61,533 bases of DNA from Bradyrhizobium forestalis (lineage in GTDB: Bacteria > Pseudomonadota > Alphaproteobacteria > Rhizobiales > Xanthobacteraceae): assembly GCF_002795245.1 (NCBI RefSeq), contig NZ_PGVG01000043.1, forward strand, positions 1 through 61,533, written 5' to 3'. The position numbers were made by a program, and so were the translations under genes. Below the pieces are notes generated by a model. That model made no database searches. It was not told where the DNA came from and worked only from the letters and a program-made list of their open reading frames with translations. This document shows positions 35,264 to 44,042 of the stretch, piece by piece (the stretch's first letter is position 1; every line of letters begins with the position of its first letter).

Positions 35264-36130
35264 ATGAGCGACAAAGCCGTCATCACCTGCGCGCTGAATG
35301 GCGTGCTCACCGACCCGAAGCAGCACAACGTGCCTGTGACGCCCGAACAGATGGCGCGCGAGGCCAAGGCTGCGTTCGATGCCGGCGCGTCCATCATGCA
35401 CATCCATCTGCGCCAGCAGGCGCCGAACAAGGGGCATCTGCCGTCCTGGGAGGTCGCGGTCAGCAAGGAGATCCAGCAGGCGATCCGCGAGGCTTGCCCC
35501 GGCGTCGTCATCAACCACACTTCAGGCGTCTCAGGGCCGAACTACTCTGGCGCTCTCGAGTGCATCCGCGAAACCAGGCCGGAGATCGCAGCCTGCAATG
35601 CCGGCTCGCTGAACTATCTGAAAGTGAAGGCCGACAACACCTGGGCCTGGCCGCCGATGATGTTCGACAATGCGGTCGAGAAGGTGAAGGACTATCTCGA
35701 CGTCATGAACGCGGTCGGCACGATCCCCGAGTTCGAGTGCTTCGACGTCGGCATCGTTCGCTGCGTCGGCATGTACCGCCAGGTCGGCATGTACAAGGGC
35801 CCGCTCGAGTATAATTTCGTGATGGGTGTCGCCTCGGGCATGCCTGCTGATCCCGAGCTGCTGCCGATCCTGATCAAGCTGAAGCGCCCCGAGGCGCATT
35901 GGCAAGTCACAGCGATTGGCCGCGAAGAGATCTGGCCGTTGCACCAGCGCTGCGCCGAGCTCGGCGGCCACTTGCGCACCGGTCTCGAAGACACCTTCTA
36001 TCTCGCCGACGGCAAGAAGGTGACGTCGAACGGCCAGCTGATCGAGGCGGTCGCCGCCTGCGCGAGGCGTGCGGGCCGCGAGATCGCATCGCCGGCAGAG
36101 GCGCGGAAGATCTTTGGGACGAATCGCTGA
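35264..36130 (+). CDS. BKACE-family (beta-keto acid cleavage, DUF849) protein
   Basis: This zinc-dependent family condenses a beta-keto acid with acetyl-CoA and cleaves it, yielding acetoacetate and a new acyl-CoA; 3-keto-5-aminohexanoate cleavage enzyme is the founding member. From the ATG at 35264 it has 288 residues; 35255 is an alternative. Motifs: VITCALNGVLTD, the metal-site MHIHLRQ, NHTSGVSGPNYSG and the C-terminal TGLEDTFYLADGKK. Its keto-acid substrate is not readable from sequence. It precedes the acyl-CoA carboxylase genes. Confidence 0.88.
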   Translation: MSDKAVITCALNGVLTDPKQHNVPVTPEQMAREAKAAFDAGASIMHIHLRQQAPNKGHLPSWEVAVSKEIQQAIREACPGVVINHTSGVSGPNYSGALECIRETRPEIAACNAGSLNYLKVKADNTWAWPPMMFDNAVEKVKDYLDVMNAVGTIPEFECFDVGIVRCVGMYRQVGMYKGPLEYNFVMGVASGMPADPELLPILIKLKRPEAHWQVTAIGREEIWPLHQRCAELGGHLRTGLEDTFYLADGKKVTSNGQLIEAVAACARRAGREIASPAEARKIFGTNR

Positions 36131-36138
36131 AACATCCC

Positions 36139-36240
36139 CGTCGTTCCGGGGCGATGCGTAGCATCGAACCCGGAACCTCGAGATTCTCGGGTGCGCAATT
36201 GCGCACCAGAGTTCACGCTTCGCGTGCCCCAGAATGACGA
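36139..36240. repeat. Family B palindromic element B4
   Basis: It runs from CGTCGTTCCGGGGC to GCCCCAGAATGACG. It contains the exact 16-bp palindrome GTGCGCAATTGCGCAC (36191-36206) that is also nested in both arms of family A element A1, and shares the flank CTCGAGATTCTC with B1. It separates the BKACE and carboxylase genes. Confidence 0.85.
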
Positions 36241-36252
36241 TCAAGGTCTGTC

Positions 36253-37869
36253 ATGTCCATTCTCGAAAACACCATTTCCCCCGGCAGCGCCGCCTACCAC
36301 GCCAACCGTGATGGCATGCTCGCGCTGATCGATCGCATGCGCGCGCTGGAGGAGCGCACGCGTGCAGCCTCGGCCGCAGCCAAGGACCGCTTCCACAAGC
36401 GCGGGCAATTGCTGCCGCGCGAGCGCGTCGCCCTGGTGCTCGATCCCGGCGCGCCCTTCATCGAGCTGTCGACCCTCGCCGGCTACATGTTCGCCGTGCC
36501 TGATCCGGGCAAGAGCGTGCCCGGCGGCGGCGTCATCGCCGGCATCGGCTTCGTCTCGGGCATCCGCTGCATGGTCAGCGCCAGTGATTCCGGCATCGAT
36601 GCCGGCGCGCTGCAGCCTTACGGCCTCGGCAAGACGCTGCGGGTGCAGGAGCTCGCGCTGGAGAATAAGCTGCCTTACGTCCAGCTGGTCGAAAGTGCCG
36701 TCGCCAATTTGCTGCGCTACCGCGTCGAGGATTTTGTCCGTGGCGGCAACATCTTTCGCAACCTCGCCCGGCTCTCGGCCGCGGGCCTTCCCGTCGTGAC
36801 CGTCACGCACGGCTCCTCCACTGCGGGCGGCGCGTATCAGACAGGCCTGTCCGACTACATCGTCATGGTGCGCGGCCGCACCCGAGCGTTCCTCGCGGGA
36901 CCGCCGCTGCTGAAGGCCGCGACCGGCGAGATCGCGACCGAGGAGGAGCTCGGCGGCGCCGAGATGCATACGCAAATCTCCGGCCTCGGAGATTATCTCG
37001 CCGAGGACGATCGCGACGCGTTGCGCATCGCGCGCGAGATCATGGCGGCCATGGAATGGGAGCGGCCGGGCAGGACGGCTTCGCCATTCAAGCCGCCGCG
37101 CTACGACCAGGACGAGCTGCTCGGCATCATGCCGATGGATCACAAGCGCCCGGTCGACATGAAGCAGGTGATCGCGCGCATCGTCGACGATTCCGATTTC
37201 ACCGAGATGGCGCCGAATTACGGCCCGGCCACCGTTTGCGGCCATGCCCGCATCGAAGGGCAGGCCATCGGCATCATCACCAACAACGGTCCGCTCGATC
37301 CGGCCGGCGCCAACAAGGCGACGCACTTCATCCAGGCCTGCTGCCAGACCCGTACGCCGCTGCTTTATCTGAACAACACCACCGGCTACATGGTCGGAAA
37401 ATCCTACGAAGAAGCCGGCATGATCAAGCACGGCTCGAAGATGATCCAGGCGGTGACCTCGGCGACGGTGCCGCAGATCACCATCTATTGCGGCGCCTCG
37501 TTCGGTGCCGGCAATTACGGCATGTGCGGCCGCGGCTTCCATCCGCGCTTCTGCTTCTCCTGGCCCAATGCCAAGACGGCGGTGATGGGCGGCGAGCAGG
37601 CGGCCGAGACCATGGCGATCGTGACCGAGGCCGCTGCCGCCCGCCGCGGCAAGCCGATCGAGAAGGACAAGCTCGACGCGATGAAGGCGCAGATCATCGG
37701 CGTGTTCGATGGCCAGATGGACGTGTTCTCGACCAGCGCGCGCGTGCTCGACGACGGCGTGATCGATCCGCGCGACACCCGCGCGGTCTTGTCCGAAGTG
37801 CTCGCGATCTGCCGCGAGGGCGATGCGCGCACGCCTCAGCGCATGCAGTTCTCGGTGGCCCGCCCATGA
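36253..37869 (+). CDS. Acyl-CoA carboxylase, carboxyltransferase (beta) subunit
   Basis: It transfers CO2 from carboxybiotin to an acyl-CoA. The 538-residue protein has two crotonase-like halves (about 30-280 and 285-530). KRGQLLPRERVALVLDPG is the usual start of the first half. Glycine-rich oxyanion motifs are HGSSTAGGAYQTGLS and CGASFGAGNYGMCGRGF. The sequence is nearer methylcrotonyl/geranyl-CoA carboxylase beta than propionyl-CoA carboxylase, which would suit branched or isoprenoid acids, but this is tentative. Its stop overlaps the alpha-subunit start (ATGA). Confidence 0.9.
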   Translation: MSILENTISPGSAAYHANRDGMLALIDRMRALEERTRAASAAAKDRFHKRGQLLPRERVALVLDPGAPFIELSTLAGYMFAVPDPGKSVPGGGVIAGIGFVSGIRCMVSASDSGIDAGALQPYGLGKTLRVQELALENKLPYVQLVESAVANLLRYRVEDFVRGGNIFRNLARLSAAGLPVVTVTHGSSTAGGAYQTGLSDYIVMVRGRTRAFLAGPPLLKAATGEIATEEELGGAEMHTQISGLGDYLAEDDRDALRIAREIMAAMEWERPGRTASPFKPPRYDQDELLGIMPMDHKRPVDMKQVIARIVDDSDFTEMAPNYGPATVCGHARIEGQAIGIITNNGPLDPAGANKATHFIQACCQTRTPLLYLNNTTGYMVGKSYEEAGMIKHGSKMIQAVTSATVPQITIYCGASFGAGNYGMCGRGFHPRFCFSWPNAKTAVMGGEQAAETMAIVTEAAAARRGKPIEKDKLDAMKAQIIGVFDGQMDVFSTSARVLDDGVIDPRDTRAVLSEVLAICREGDARTPQRMQFSVARP

Positions 37870-39842
37870 GGAACGGATCAGTGCATCACCGGCCGTTCTT
37901 CAAGGTCCTGATCGCCAATCGGGGCGAGATCGCGCTACGCGTGATGCGCAGCGCACGGCAGCTCGGCCTTGGCGTCGTCGCGGTCTATTCCGATGCGGAT
38001 CGCGATGCGCTCCACGTCAAGCAGGCCGACCAGGCCGTGCACATCGGCGAGGCGTTGCCCGCGCAATCCTATCTCAACATTCCCGCGATCATTGCGGCAG
38101 CCAAGGCCAGCGGCGCGGATGCCGCGCACCCCGGCTACGGCTTCCTGGCGGAGAACGAGGAGTTTGCGCAAGCTTGCAAGGAGGCGGGCCTCGTCTTCAT
38201 CGGCCCGTCGCCGCAGGCGATCGAGGCCATGGGCAACAAGGCCGGGGCCAAGGAGATCATGAGGAAGGCCGGCGTGCCAATCGTCCCCGGCTATCAGGGT
38301 CTCGATCAGGGTGACGAGGTCATGCTCGCGGAGGCCAAGAAGATCGGCTTCCCCGTGATGATCAAGGCGGTCGCCGGCGGCGGCGGCCGCGGCATGCGGC
38401 TCGTCACTGAGGCGGCATCCTTCCCCGATGCACTGCGCAGTGCGCGTTCCGAGGCGAAGGCGGCGTTCGGCGACCCCACCGTCATCCTCGAACGCGCCAT
38501 CCAGAATCCGCGCCACATCGAGATCCAGGTGTTCGGCGACAGCCACGGCAATGCCATCCATCTCGGCGAGCGCGACTGCTCGGTGCAGCGGCGGCACCAG
38601 AAGTTGATCGAGGAGGCGCCATCACCCGCGGTGACGCCGGAGCTGCGCGCCAGGATGGGCGAGGTCGCGGTCGCCGCCGTCAAGGCGCTGCGTTACGAGG
38701 GTGCCGGCACGCTGGAGTTCCTGCTCGACGCGCGCGGCGAGTTCTACTTCATGGAGATGAACACCCGCCTCCAGGTCGAGCATCCCGTGACCGAGGCGAT
38801 CACGGGGCTCGATCTCGTCGAGCTGCAGCTGCGTGTCGCGCGCGGCGAGCCGCTGCCGATCAAGCAGCAGGACATCAAGTTCTCCGGCCACGCCATCGAG
38901 GTGCGGCTTTGCTCGGAAGATGCCGCGCAGGATTTCATGCCGCAGTCCGGCCGCATGGCGCGCTGGCAGGTGCCCGACAGCATCCGCGTCGAGCACGCGC
39001 TGCAGTCGGGCTCGGAAATCCCGCCATTCTACGATTCCATGATCGCCAAGATCATCAGCCATGGCGCGAATCGCGAGGAGGCGAGGGGGCGGCTGATCGT
39101 CGGCCTGGAGCAGCTCACGGCGTTTGGCGTGACCACGAACCAGGCGTTCCTGATGTCCTGCCTGCGTCATCCCGGCTTCGCCAAGGGTGATGCGACGACG
39201 GCGTTCACCGGCACACATCGCGACGAACTGCTGGCATCGCGTGCGGACGTGGCATTCGACACGGCGCTGGCGGGTCTGCTGCTGTACGTCACCAACCCGC
39301 GCGCGCCGCTTTGGCAGGGCGGGCGGAGCCTCGCCGCCACCTTTCCGCTGCCGGCGAAAGTCGAAATCGCCGGCCACGTGCACGAGCTCGACATCATGCG
39401 CGAACGCGACGGCAGCTACACCGTCGCCACTGGCGGCCGTCGGGACAGGTTCGCGATCGAGCAGCTCGATGCCGATGCGATCCGCTTCCGGCATGACGAC
39501 GTGATGGACAGCGCCAAATTCCTGCGCGATGTTGATCGGCTCTACCTCCAGCATCGCGGCATCCCGCTTGTGGTGAATGATCTCACGCTGGCCGCGCCGA
39601 AGGCTGCGGCGAGCAATGGCGGTGACGGAAAGGTCCGCGCCGCCATGAACGGCCGCGTCGTCGCCGTGCTGGTCAAGCCGGGCGACAGCGTCACCGCCGG
39701 CCAGCCGGTGCTGACGCTGGAAGCGATGAAGATGGAGCATGTCCACAAGGCGGGCATCGATGGTGTCGTCGCCGCGATCGACGTTGCCGAGGGCGAGCAG
39801 GTGACCACGGGACGGATCGTGGTGGAGATCGGGGCGAATTAG
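37866..39842 (+). CDS. Acyl-CoA carboxylase, biotin carboxylase and biotin carrier (alpha) subunit
   Basis: It carboxylates its own biotin with ATP and bicarbonate and hands the CO2 to the beta subunit. From the overlapping ATG (37866) it has 658 residues. Residues about 10-455 are biotin carboxylase (IANRGEIALRVMRSARQLG, AVAGGGGRGMR, EMNTRLQVEHPVTE). A linker region follows. The biotinyl domain has EAMKM with the modified Lys at about 622. The size and order match 3-methylcrotonyl/propionyl-type alpha chains. The open frame upstream of 37866 is an out-of-frame shadow of the beta gene. Confidence 0.94.
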   Translation: MRNGSVHHRPFFKVLIANRGEIALRVMRSARQLGLGVVAVYSDADRDALHVKQADQAVHIGEALPAQSYLNIPAIIAAAKASGADAAHPGYGFLAENEEFAQACKEAGLVFIGPSPQAIEAMGNKAGAKEIMRKAGVPIVPGYQGLDQGDEVMLAEAKKIGFPVMIKAVAGGGGRGMRLVTEAASFPDALRSARSEAKAAFGDPTVILERAIQNPRHIEIQVFGDSHGNAIHLGERDCSVQRRHQKLIEEAPSPAVTPELRARMGEVAVAAVKALRYEGAGTLEFLLDARGEFYFMEMNTRLQVEHPVTEAITGLDLVELQLRVARGEPLPIKQQDIKFSGHAIEVRLCSEDAAQDFMPQSGRMARWQVPDSIRVEHALQSGSEIPPFYDSMIAKIISHGANREEARGRLIVGLEQLTAFGVTTNQAFLMSCLRHPGFAKGDATTAFTGTHRDELLASRADVAFDTALAGLLLYVTNPRAPLWQGGRSLAATFPLPAKVEIAGHVHELDIMRERDGSYTVATGGRRDRFAIEQLDADAIRFRHDDVMDSAKFLRDVDRLYLQHRGIPLVVNDLTLAAPKAAASNGGDGKVRAAMNGRVVAVLVKPGDSVTAGQPVLTLEAMKMEHVHKAGIDGVVAAIDVAEGEQVTTGRIVVEIGAN

Positions 39843-39857
39843 CGCGGCGAGCGCAGT

Positions 39858-39989
39858 CTCGTAGGGTGGGCAAAGACGCGAAGCGCCGTGCCCACCATCG
39901 TGGCGGGCGTTGCGCTTGGGATGGTGGGCACGCTTCCGCCTTCGCTCTTCGAGCTACGGCGGACACGTCGCTTTGCCTACCCTACGGGA
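39858..39989. repeat. Family D palindromic element D2
   Basis: The ends are TCTCGTAGGGTGGGCAAAG and CTTTGCCTACCCTACGGGA, with an interior GTGCCCACCATCG / GATGGTGGGCAC pair. It fills the space between convergent carboxylase and ABC genes. Its right end supplies the TAG stop (39984-39982) of the ATP-binding gene on the minus strand. Confidence 0.85.
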
Positions 39990-40977
39990 TCGCGTTTGGC
40001 CGCCCCGTCCCTTCATTCAACAAGCACGCCACCCGGTGTCCGTCGTTCGCCTCCACCAGCGCCGGCCGCTCGGTCTTGCATCGCTCCATCGCAAACCGGC
40101 AGCGGGTGTGAAAGGCGCAGCCGGACGGCGGATTGACCGGGCTCGGCACGTCGCCGTCAACCAGCGGCGCGAGCTTCTTCGCCAGCGGATTGGCAATCGG
40201 CACCGAGGCAAGCAGCGCCTGCGTATAGGGATGCCGGGGATTGCGGAACAGCTCGTCCTTGTCGGCGATCTCGACGATCCGGCCGAGATACATCACAGCG
40301 ACGCGATGGCTGATATGGGCGACCACGGCCAGATCGTGGGCGATGAACAGGTAGGAAAAGCCGTGCTGGCGTTGCAGGTCGATCAGGAGGTTGATCACTT
40401 GCGCCTGGATCGAGACGTCGAGCGCGGAGACCGGCTCGTCGCAGACGATCAGGCGCGGCTCCAGCGCCAGCGCGCGGGCGATGCAGATGCGCTGGCGCTG
40501 GCCGCCGGAGAATTGATGCGGGAAATTGCGCATCTGGTCGGGCCGCAACCCCACCTGCTCGAACAGTCTTGCGACCCGCGTCTCCAGCTCCTTGCCGCTT
40601 GCGAGCCCATGCACGGCCAGCGGCTCGCCGACGATGTCGCCCGCGGTCATGCGCGGGTTGAGCGAGGCGAACGGGTCCTGGAACACGATCTGCATCGAGC
40701 GGCGGTGCGGCCGCAGTGCCGTTTTCGAAAGATGCGTGATGTCCTCGCCGTCGAGACGGATCTGGCCCGAGGTCGGCTCGACCAGCCGCAGCACGCTGCG
40801 CGCCACCGTGGACTTTCCGCAGCCGGATTCGCCGACGAGGCCGAGCGTCTCACCGATTCCAAGCGCGAACGAAACGCCGTCGACCGCATGCACAGTGCCG
40901 ACCTGCCGGCGCAGCACGCCGGCGCGTACCGGATAGTGCTTCTTGAGGTCGGTGACTTCGAGCAGCGCCGCGGTCAT
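39982..40977 (-). CDS. ABC transporter ATP-binding protein, OppF/DppF type
   Basis: The second ATPase of a peptide/opine/nickel-class importer, 331 residues from the ATG that overlaps the preceding gene's stop (ATGA). Walker A is GESGCGKST at about 49-57, the signature FSGGQRQRICIARALAL, Walker B LIVCDEPVSALDVS. The C-terminal oligopeptide extension has CAFHTRCRFAMERC, a cysteine-rich motif of this family. Its stop codon is contributed by repeat D2. It is the last gene of the five-gene operon reading leftward from 45641. Confidence 0.92.
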   Translation of the reverse strand: MTAALLEVTDLKKHYPVRAGVLRRQVGTVHAVDGVSFALGIGETLGLVGESGCGKSTVARSVLRLVEPTSGQIRLDGEDITHLSKTALRPHRRSMQIVFQDPFASLNPRMTAGDIVGEPLAVHGLASGKELETRVARLFEQVGLRPDQMRNFPHQFSGGQRQRICIARALALEPRLIVCDEPVSALDVSIQAQVINLLIDLQRQHGFSYLFIAHDLAVVAHISHRVAVMYLGRIVEIADKDELFRNPRHPYTQALLASVPIANPLAKKLAPLVDGDVPSPVNPPSGCAFHTRCRFAMERCKTERPALVEANDGHRVACLLNEGTGRPNAIP

Positions 40978-41981
40978 GCCACCTCCGCGACTTCTTCCGC
41001 GCGCCAGCAGGCCGCGAGATGGCCGCCGCCCCAATCCGCCAGCGGTGGATATTCGGCCTCGCAACGCTTGATGGCGAGCTTGCAGCGCGGCGCGAAAGCG
41101 CAGCCCTTCGGCAGCCGCACCAGTGAGGGCACCGTGCCGGGGATTTCGTTCAGCCGCGCCTGCGCGGGGACACCGGATGCGGGGACGGCCGGGATCGAGG
41201 CCATCAGCCCGCGCGTATAGGGGTGCTTTGGCGAAGCGAACAGCGCTTCGACACTGGCCTCCTCGACCTTTCGCCCCGCATACATCACGATCACGCGCTG
41301 CGCGGTCTGCGCGACGACGCCGAGATCGTGCGTGATCAGCACGAGGCCGGTGCCGAGCTCCTTCTGCAGATCGAGGATCAGCGCCAGGATCTGCGCCTGG
41401 ATGGTGACGTCGAGCGCCGTGGTCGGCTCGTCGGCGATCAGCAGCGCCGGCCGGCAGGCCAGTGCCATTGCGATCATCGCCCGCTGCCGCATGCCGCCGG
41501 ACAGCTGGTGTGGATATTCGCGCGCGCGCCGCGCCGGTTCGGGGATGCGCACCAGCCGCAGCATCTCGACCGCGATGTCCCGCGCTTCCTTCGCCGGGAT
41601 GTTCCGGTGCAACCGCACGGCCTCGACGATCTGGTCGCCGATCCGCATCACCGGATTGAGCGAGGTCATCGGCTCCTGGAAGATCATGGAGATGCGGTTG
41701 CCCCTGACCGCGCGCATCTGCGCTTCATCCAGCGCCAGCAGGTCGGTGCCTTCGAGCGAGACGGAGCCGCCGACGATGCGGCCGGGCGGATCGGGCACGA
41801 GCCGCATCAAGGACAGCGCGGTCACGCTCTTGCCGCAGCCGGATTCGCCGACAATCGCCAGCGTCTCGCCACGCTTCACGCTGAACGAGAGGTCGTCGAC
41901 GGCCTTGAACAGGCCGGAATTGGTGAAGAACACCGTCTTCAGGTTCTTCACATCGAGCACGAGATCGGATTTGTCCGCCAT
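40974..41981 (-). CDS. ABC transporter ATP-binding protein, OppD/DppD type
   Basis: The first ATPase of the importer, 335 residues. Walker A is GESGCGKSV at about 45-53, the signature LSGGMRQRAMIAMALA, Walker B LLIADEPTTALDVT. The C-terminal extension CAFAPRCKLAIKRCE is family-typical. Start and stop overlap the neighbours (TGATG upstream, ATGA downstream), showing tight translational coupling with the permease and the other ATPase. Confidence 0.92.
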   Translation of the reverse strand: MADKSDLVLDVKNLKTVFFTNSGLFKAVDDLSFSVKRGETLAIVGESGCGKSVTALSLMRLVPDPPGRIVGGSVSLEGTDLLALDEAQMRAVRGNRISMIFQEPMTSLNPVMRIGDQIVEAVRLHRNIPAKEARDIAVEMLRLVRIPEPARRAREYPHQLSGGMRQRAMIAMALACRPALLIADEPTTALDVTIQAQILALILDLQKELGTGLVLITHDLGVVAQTAQRVIVMYAGRKVEEASVEALFASPKHPYTRGLMASIPAVPASGVPAQARLNEIPGTVPSLVRLPKGCAFAPRCKLAIKRCEAEYPPLADWGGGHLAACWRAEEVAEVA

Positions 41982-42874
41982 CAGCCGCGCTGCCTCGGAT
42001 CCAGGATGTCGCGCAGGGCGTCACCGAACAAATTGGCGCCGAATACGGCGAGGCTGATCGCGATGCCCGGGAAGATCACGAGCCACGGCGCGGTGCGGAC
42101 ATATTCGGCGGCGGATTCGGATAGCATGCGCCCCCATGACGGATAGGGCTCGGGAATGCCGAGGCCGAGGAAGGACAGCGAGGCTTCGGTGAGGATGGTC
42201 GAGCCGAGCTGTGCGGTGGCGAGCACGATCAGCGGCGCCAGCGTGTTCGGCAGCACGTGGCGCAGCGCGATCCGCATCTCGCTCATCCCGATCGACTTGG
42301 CGGCCTCGACGAAGGGCTGCTCGCGCAGCGCCAGCGTATTGGCGCGGATGACGCGCGCGACCGTCGGGATCAGCGGAATGGCGATGGCGAGGATCACGTT
42401 GGGCAGCGACGGCCCCAGCGCAGCGGTCATCACCAAGGCCAGCACCAATAATGGCAGCGCCTGGAGAACGTCGGAGACGCGCTGGAATACGAGATCGACC
42501 CAGCCCGAGAGATAGCCGGAGGTGAGGCCGACGACCACACCGATGGTGCCGCCGAGCGCGGTCGAGCCAAGCCCGACCGCGAGCGAGATCCGCGCACCGT
42601 GGATGATGCGGCTGAACACGTCGCGGCCGAAGGAATCGGTTCCCATCCAGTGCGCCAGGCTCGGGCGCGCCAGCGCGCGAGCGGAATCGACCGTGAGCGG
42701 ATCATAGCGCGCGATGACGTCGGCGAAGATCGCCGTCAGCACGAACAGTGTCATGATGACGAGCCCGGCCGCGCCAAGCACGTGCCGCTGCGCCATGAAC
42801 AGCACGCGCCGCCAGCCCCCGGTCGCATGCGCGCCGGCCCGCCTCAGTTCAACGTCGAAGTCGATCGCGGCCAT
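41981..42874 (-). CDS. ABC transporter permease, DppC type
   Basis: An inner-membrane permease of 297 residues. It has an N-terminal cytoplasmic segment, a first helix (about 35-55), the periplasmic motif HWMGTDSFGRDVFSRIIHGAR, five further helices, and the coupling-loop EAAKSIGMSEMRIALRHVLPN. It pairs with the DppB-type permease. A 185-bp gap containing palindrome C2 separates the two permease genes although all lie in one direction. Confidence 0.92.
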   Translation of the reverse strand: MAAIDFDVELRRAGAHATGGWRRVLFMAQRHVLGAAGLVIMTLFVLTAIFADVIARYDPLTVDSARALARPSLAHWMGTDSFGRDVFSRIIHGARISLAVGLGSTALGGTIGVVVGLTSGYLSGWVDLVFQRVSDVLQALPLLVLALVMTAALGPSLPNVILAIAIPLIPTVARVIRANTLALREQPFVEAAKSIGMSEMRIALRHVLPNTLAPLIVLATAQLGSTILTEASLSFLGLGIPEPYPSWGRMLSESAAEYVRTAPWLVIFPGIAISLAVFGANLFGDALRDILDPRQRG

Positions 42875-42896
42875 GTGAGGCTCCGCAGGGAGATGA

Positions 42897-43025
42897 ACCT
42901 CTCCCCATCGGGGAGGGGTCGGCGCATAGCGCCGGGTGAGGGGGCTCAGGTCTCAGGACGGAGTGTAACCCCTCACCCCGATTGCATCTTCCGATGCAAT
43001 CCGACCTCTCCCTACGGGAGAGGTG
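42897..43025. repeat. Family C palindromic element C2 inside the ABC operon
   Basis: Stems CCTCTCCCCATCGGGGAGGGG and CCTCTCCCTACGGGAGAGG flank CGCCGGGTGAGGGG / CCCCTCACCCCG and GATTGCATCTTCCGATGCAATC. The composition mirrors C1. It lies between the DppC-type and DppB-type permease genes and must be transcribed with them. Confidence 0.85.
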
Positions 43026-43059
43026 AGTCACCATCGTCGCTCGGCTTGGTTTCATTGAA

Positions 43060-44007
43060 TCAATCCGTGTACCTGATCCGTGGGTCGAACACCGCGTAGA
43101 GCATGTCGACGGTGAAATTGGCGAACACGACCACGACGGCAATGAACATCACGAGGTTCTGCACGATCGGATAGTCCCGCCAGCGGATCGCCTCCACCAG
43201 GAAGCGCGCGACGCCGGGGATGTTGAACACCGTCTCGGTGACGATCAGGCCGCCGATCAGGAACGCCGCCTCGATGCCGATCACGGTGATCACGGGCAGG
43301 ATCGCGTTCTTCAGCGCGTGGTGATAGTTCACGGCCGCATCGGAGGCGCCCTTGGCGCGGGCGGTGCGGATATAGTCCTGCCGCAGCACCTCCAGCATCG
43401 AGGAGCGGGTGATGCGCATGGTCAGCGCCGCGCTGCGGAAGCCGACGGCGGCGGCCGGCACGGCGTAGGTCGCGAACGCCTCGAGCCAGGTCTGCGGATT
43501 GGGATTGAAGATCGGCATCTGGCCGAACATCGCCACCGACGCGGTGAGGATCAGAAGGCCGAGCCAGAACGAGGGCAGCGACAGGCCGCTGAGGCTGACG
43601 ACGCGAAGCGCGTAGTCGAGCTTTGTGCCCTGCTTCACCGCGCTGATGACGCCTAAGGGAATGCCGATCGAAGCCGAGAACAATAGCGCGAGACCGGCGA
43701 GTCTCGCCGTGATCGGGATCCGCGGCAGGATCTCCTGGAGCGCCGGCTTCTCCGAGACGTAGGAATAGCCAAAATCGCCGCGCAGCAAGCCGCCGATCCA
43801 GTGCAGATATTGCGCAACCAATGGCTGGTCGATGCCGAGCTGCTTCTCGAGATCAGCCTTGTCGGCGGGATCGACGTAGCCGGCGGCAGCGAACAGGATA
43901 TCGACGATATTGCCGGGCACGATGCGCAGCAGGAAGAAGATGACGACCGAGATCCCGAACAGGGTCACGAGCATCAGGAACAGGCGCCGCACCAGATAGG
44001 CAAACAT
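43060..44007 (-). CDS. ABC transporter permease, DppB type
   Basis: An inner-membrane permease of 315 residues. The N-terminus MFAYLVRRLFLMLVTLFGIS is the standard first helix of the DppB/OppB family. It also has GDFGYSYVSEKPALQEIL and the coupling loop RTARAKGASDAAVNYHHALKN. It begins 35 bp after the binding-protein gene. Together with the DppC-type protein it forms the pore of a peptide/opine-class importer. Confidence 0.92.
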   Translation of the reverse strand: MFAYLVRRLFLMLVTLFGISVVIFFLLRIVPGNIVDILFAAAGYVDPADKADLEKQLGIDQPLVAQYLHWIGGLLRGDFGYSYVSEKPALQEILPRIPITARLAGLALLFSASIGIPLGVISAVKQGTKLDYALRVVSLSGLSLPSFWLGLLILTASVAMFGQMPIFNPNPQTWLEAFATYAVPAAAVGFRSAALTMRITRSSMLEVLRQDYIRTARAKGASDAAVNYHHALKNAILPVITVIGIEAAFLIGGLIVTETVFNIPGVARFLVEAIRWRDYPIVQNLVMFIAVVVVFANFTVDMLYAVFDPRIRYTD

Positions 44008-44042
44008 GCATCGCCCTCCGCGCTAGTCGTCAGCCTCGCGAG

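Noticed and set aside
37056..37865. A 270-codon N-terminal extension of the biotin carboxylase subunit.
   Set aside because: It overlaps the beta subunit in another frame; the ATG at 37866 overlapping its stop gives the canonical protein start.
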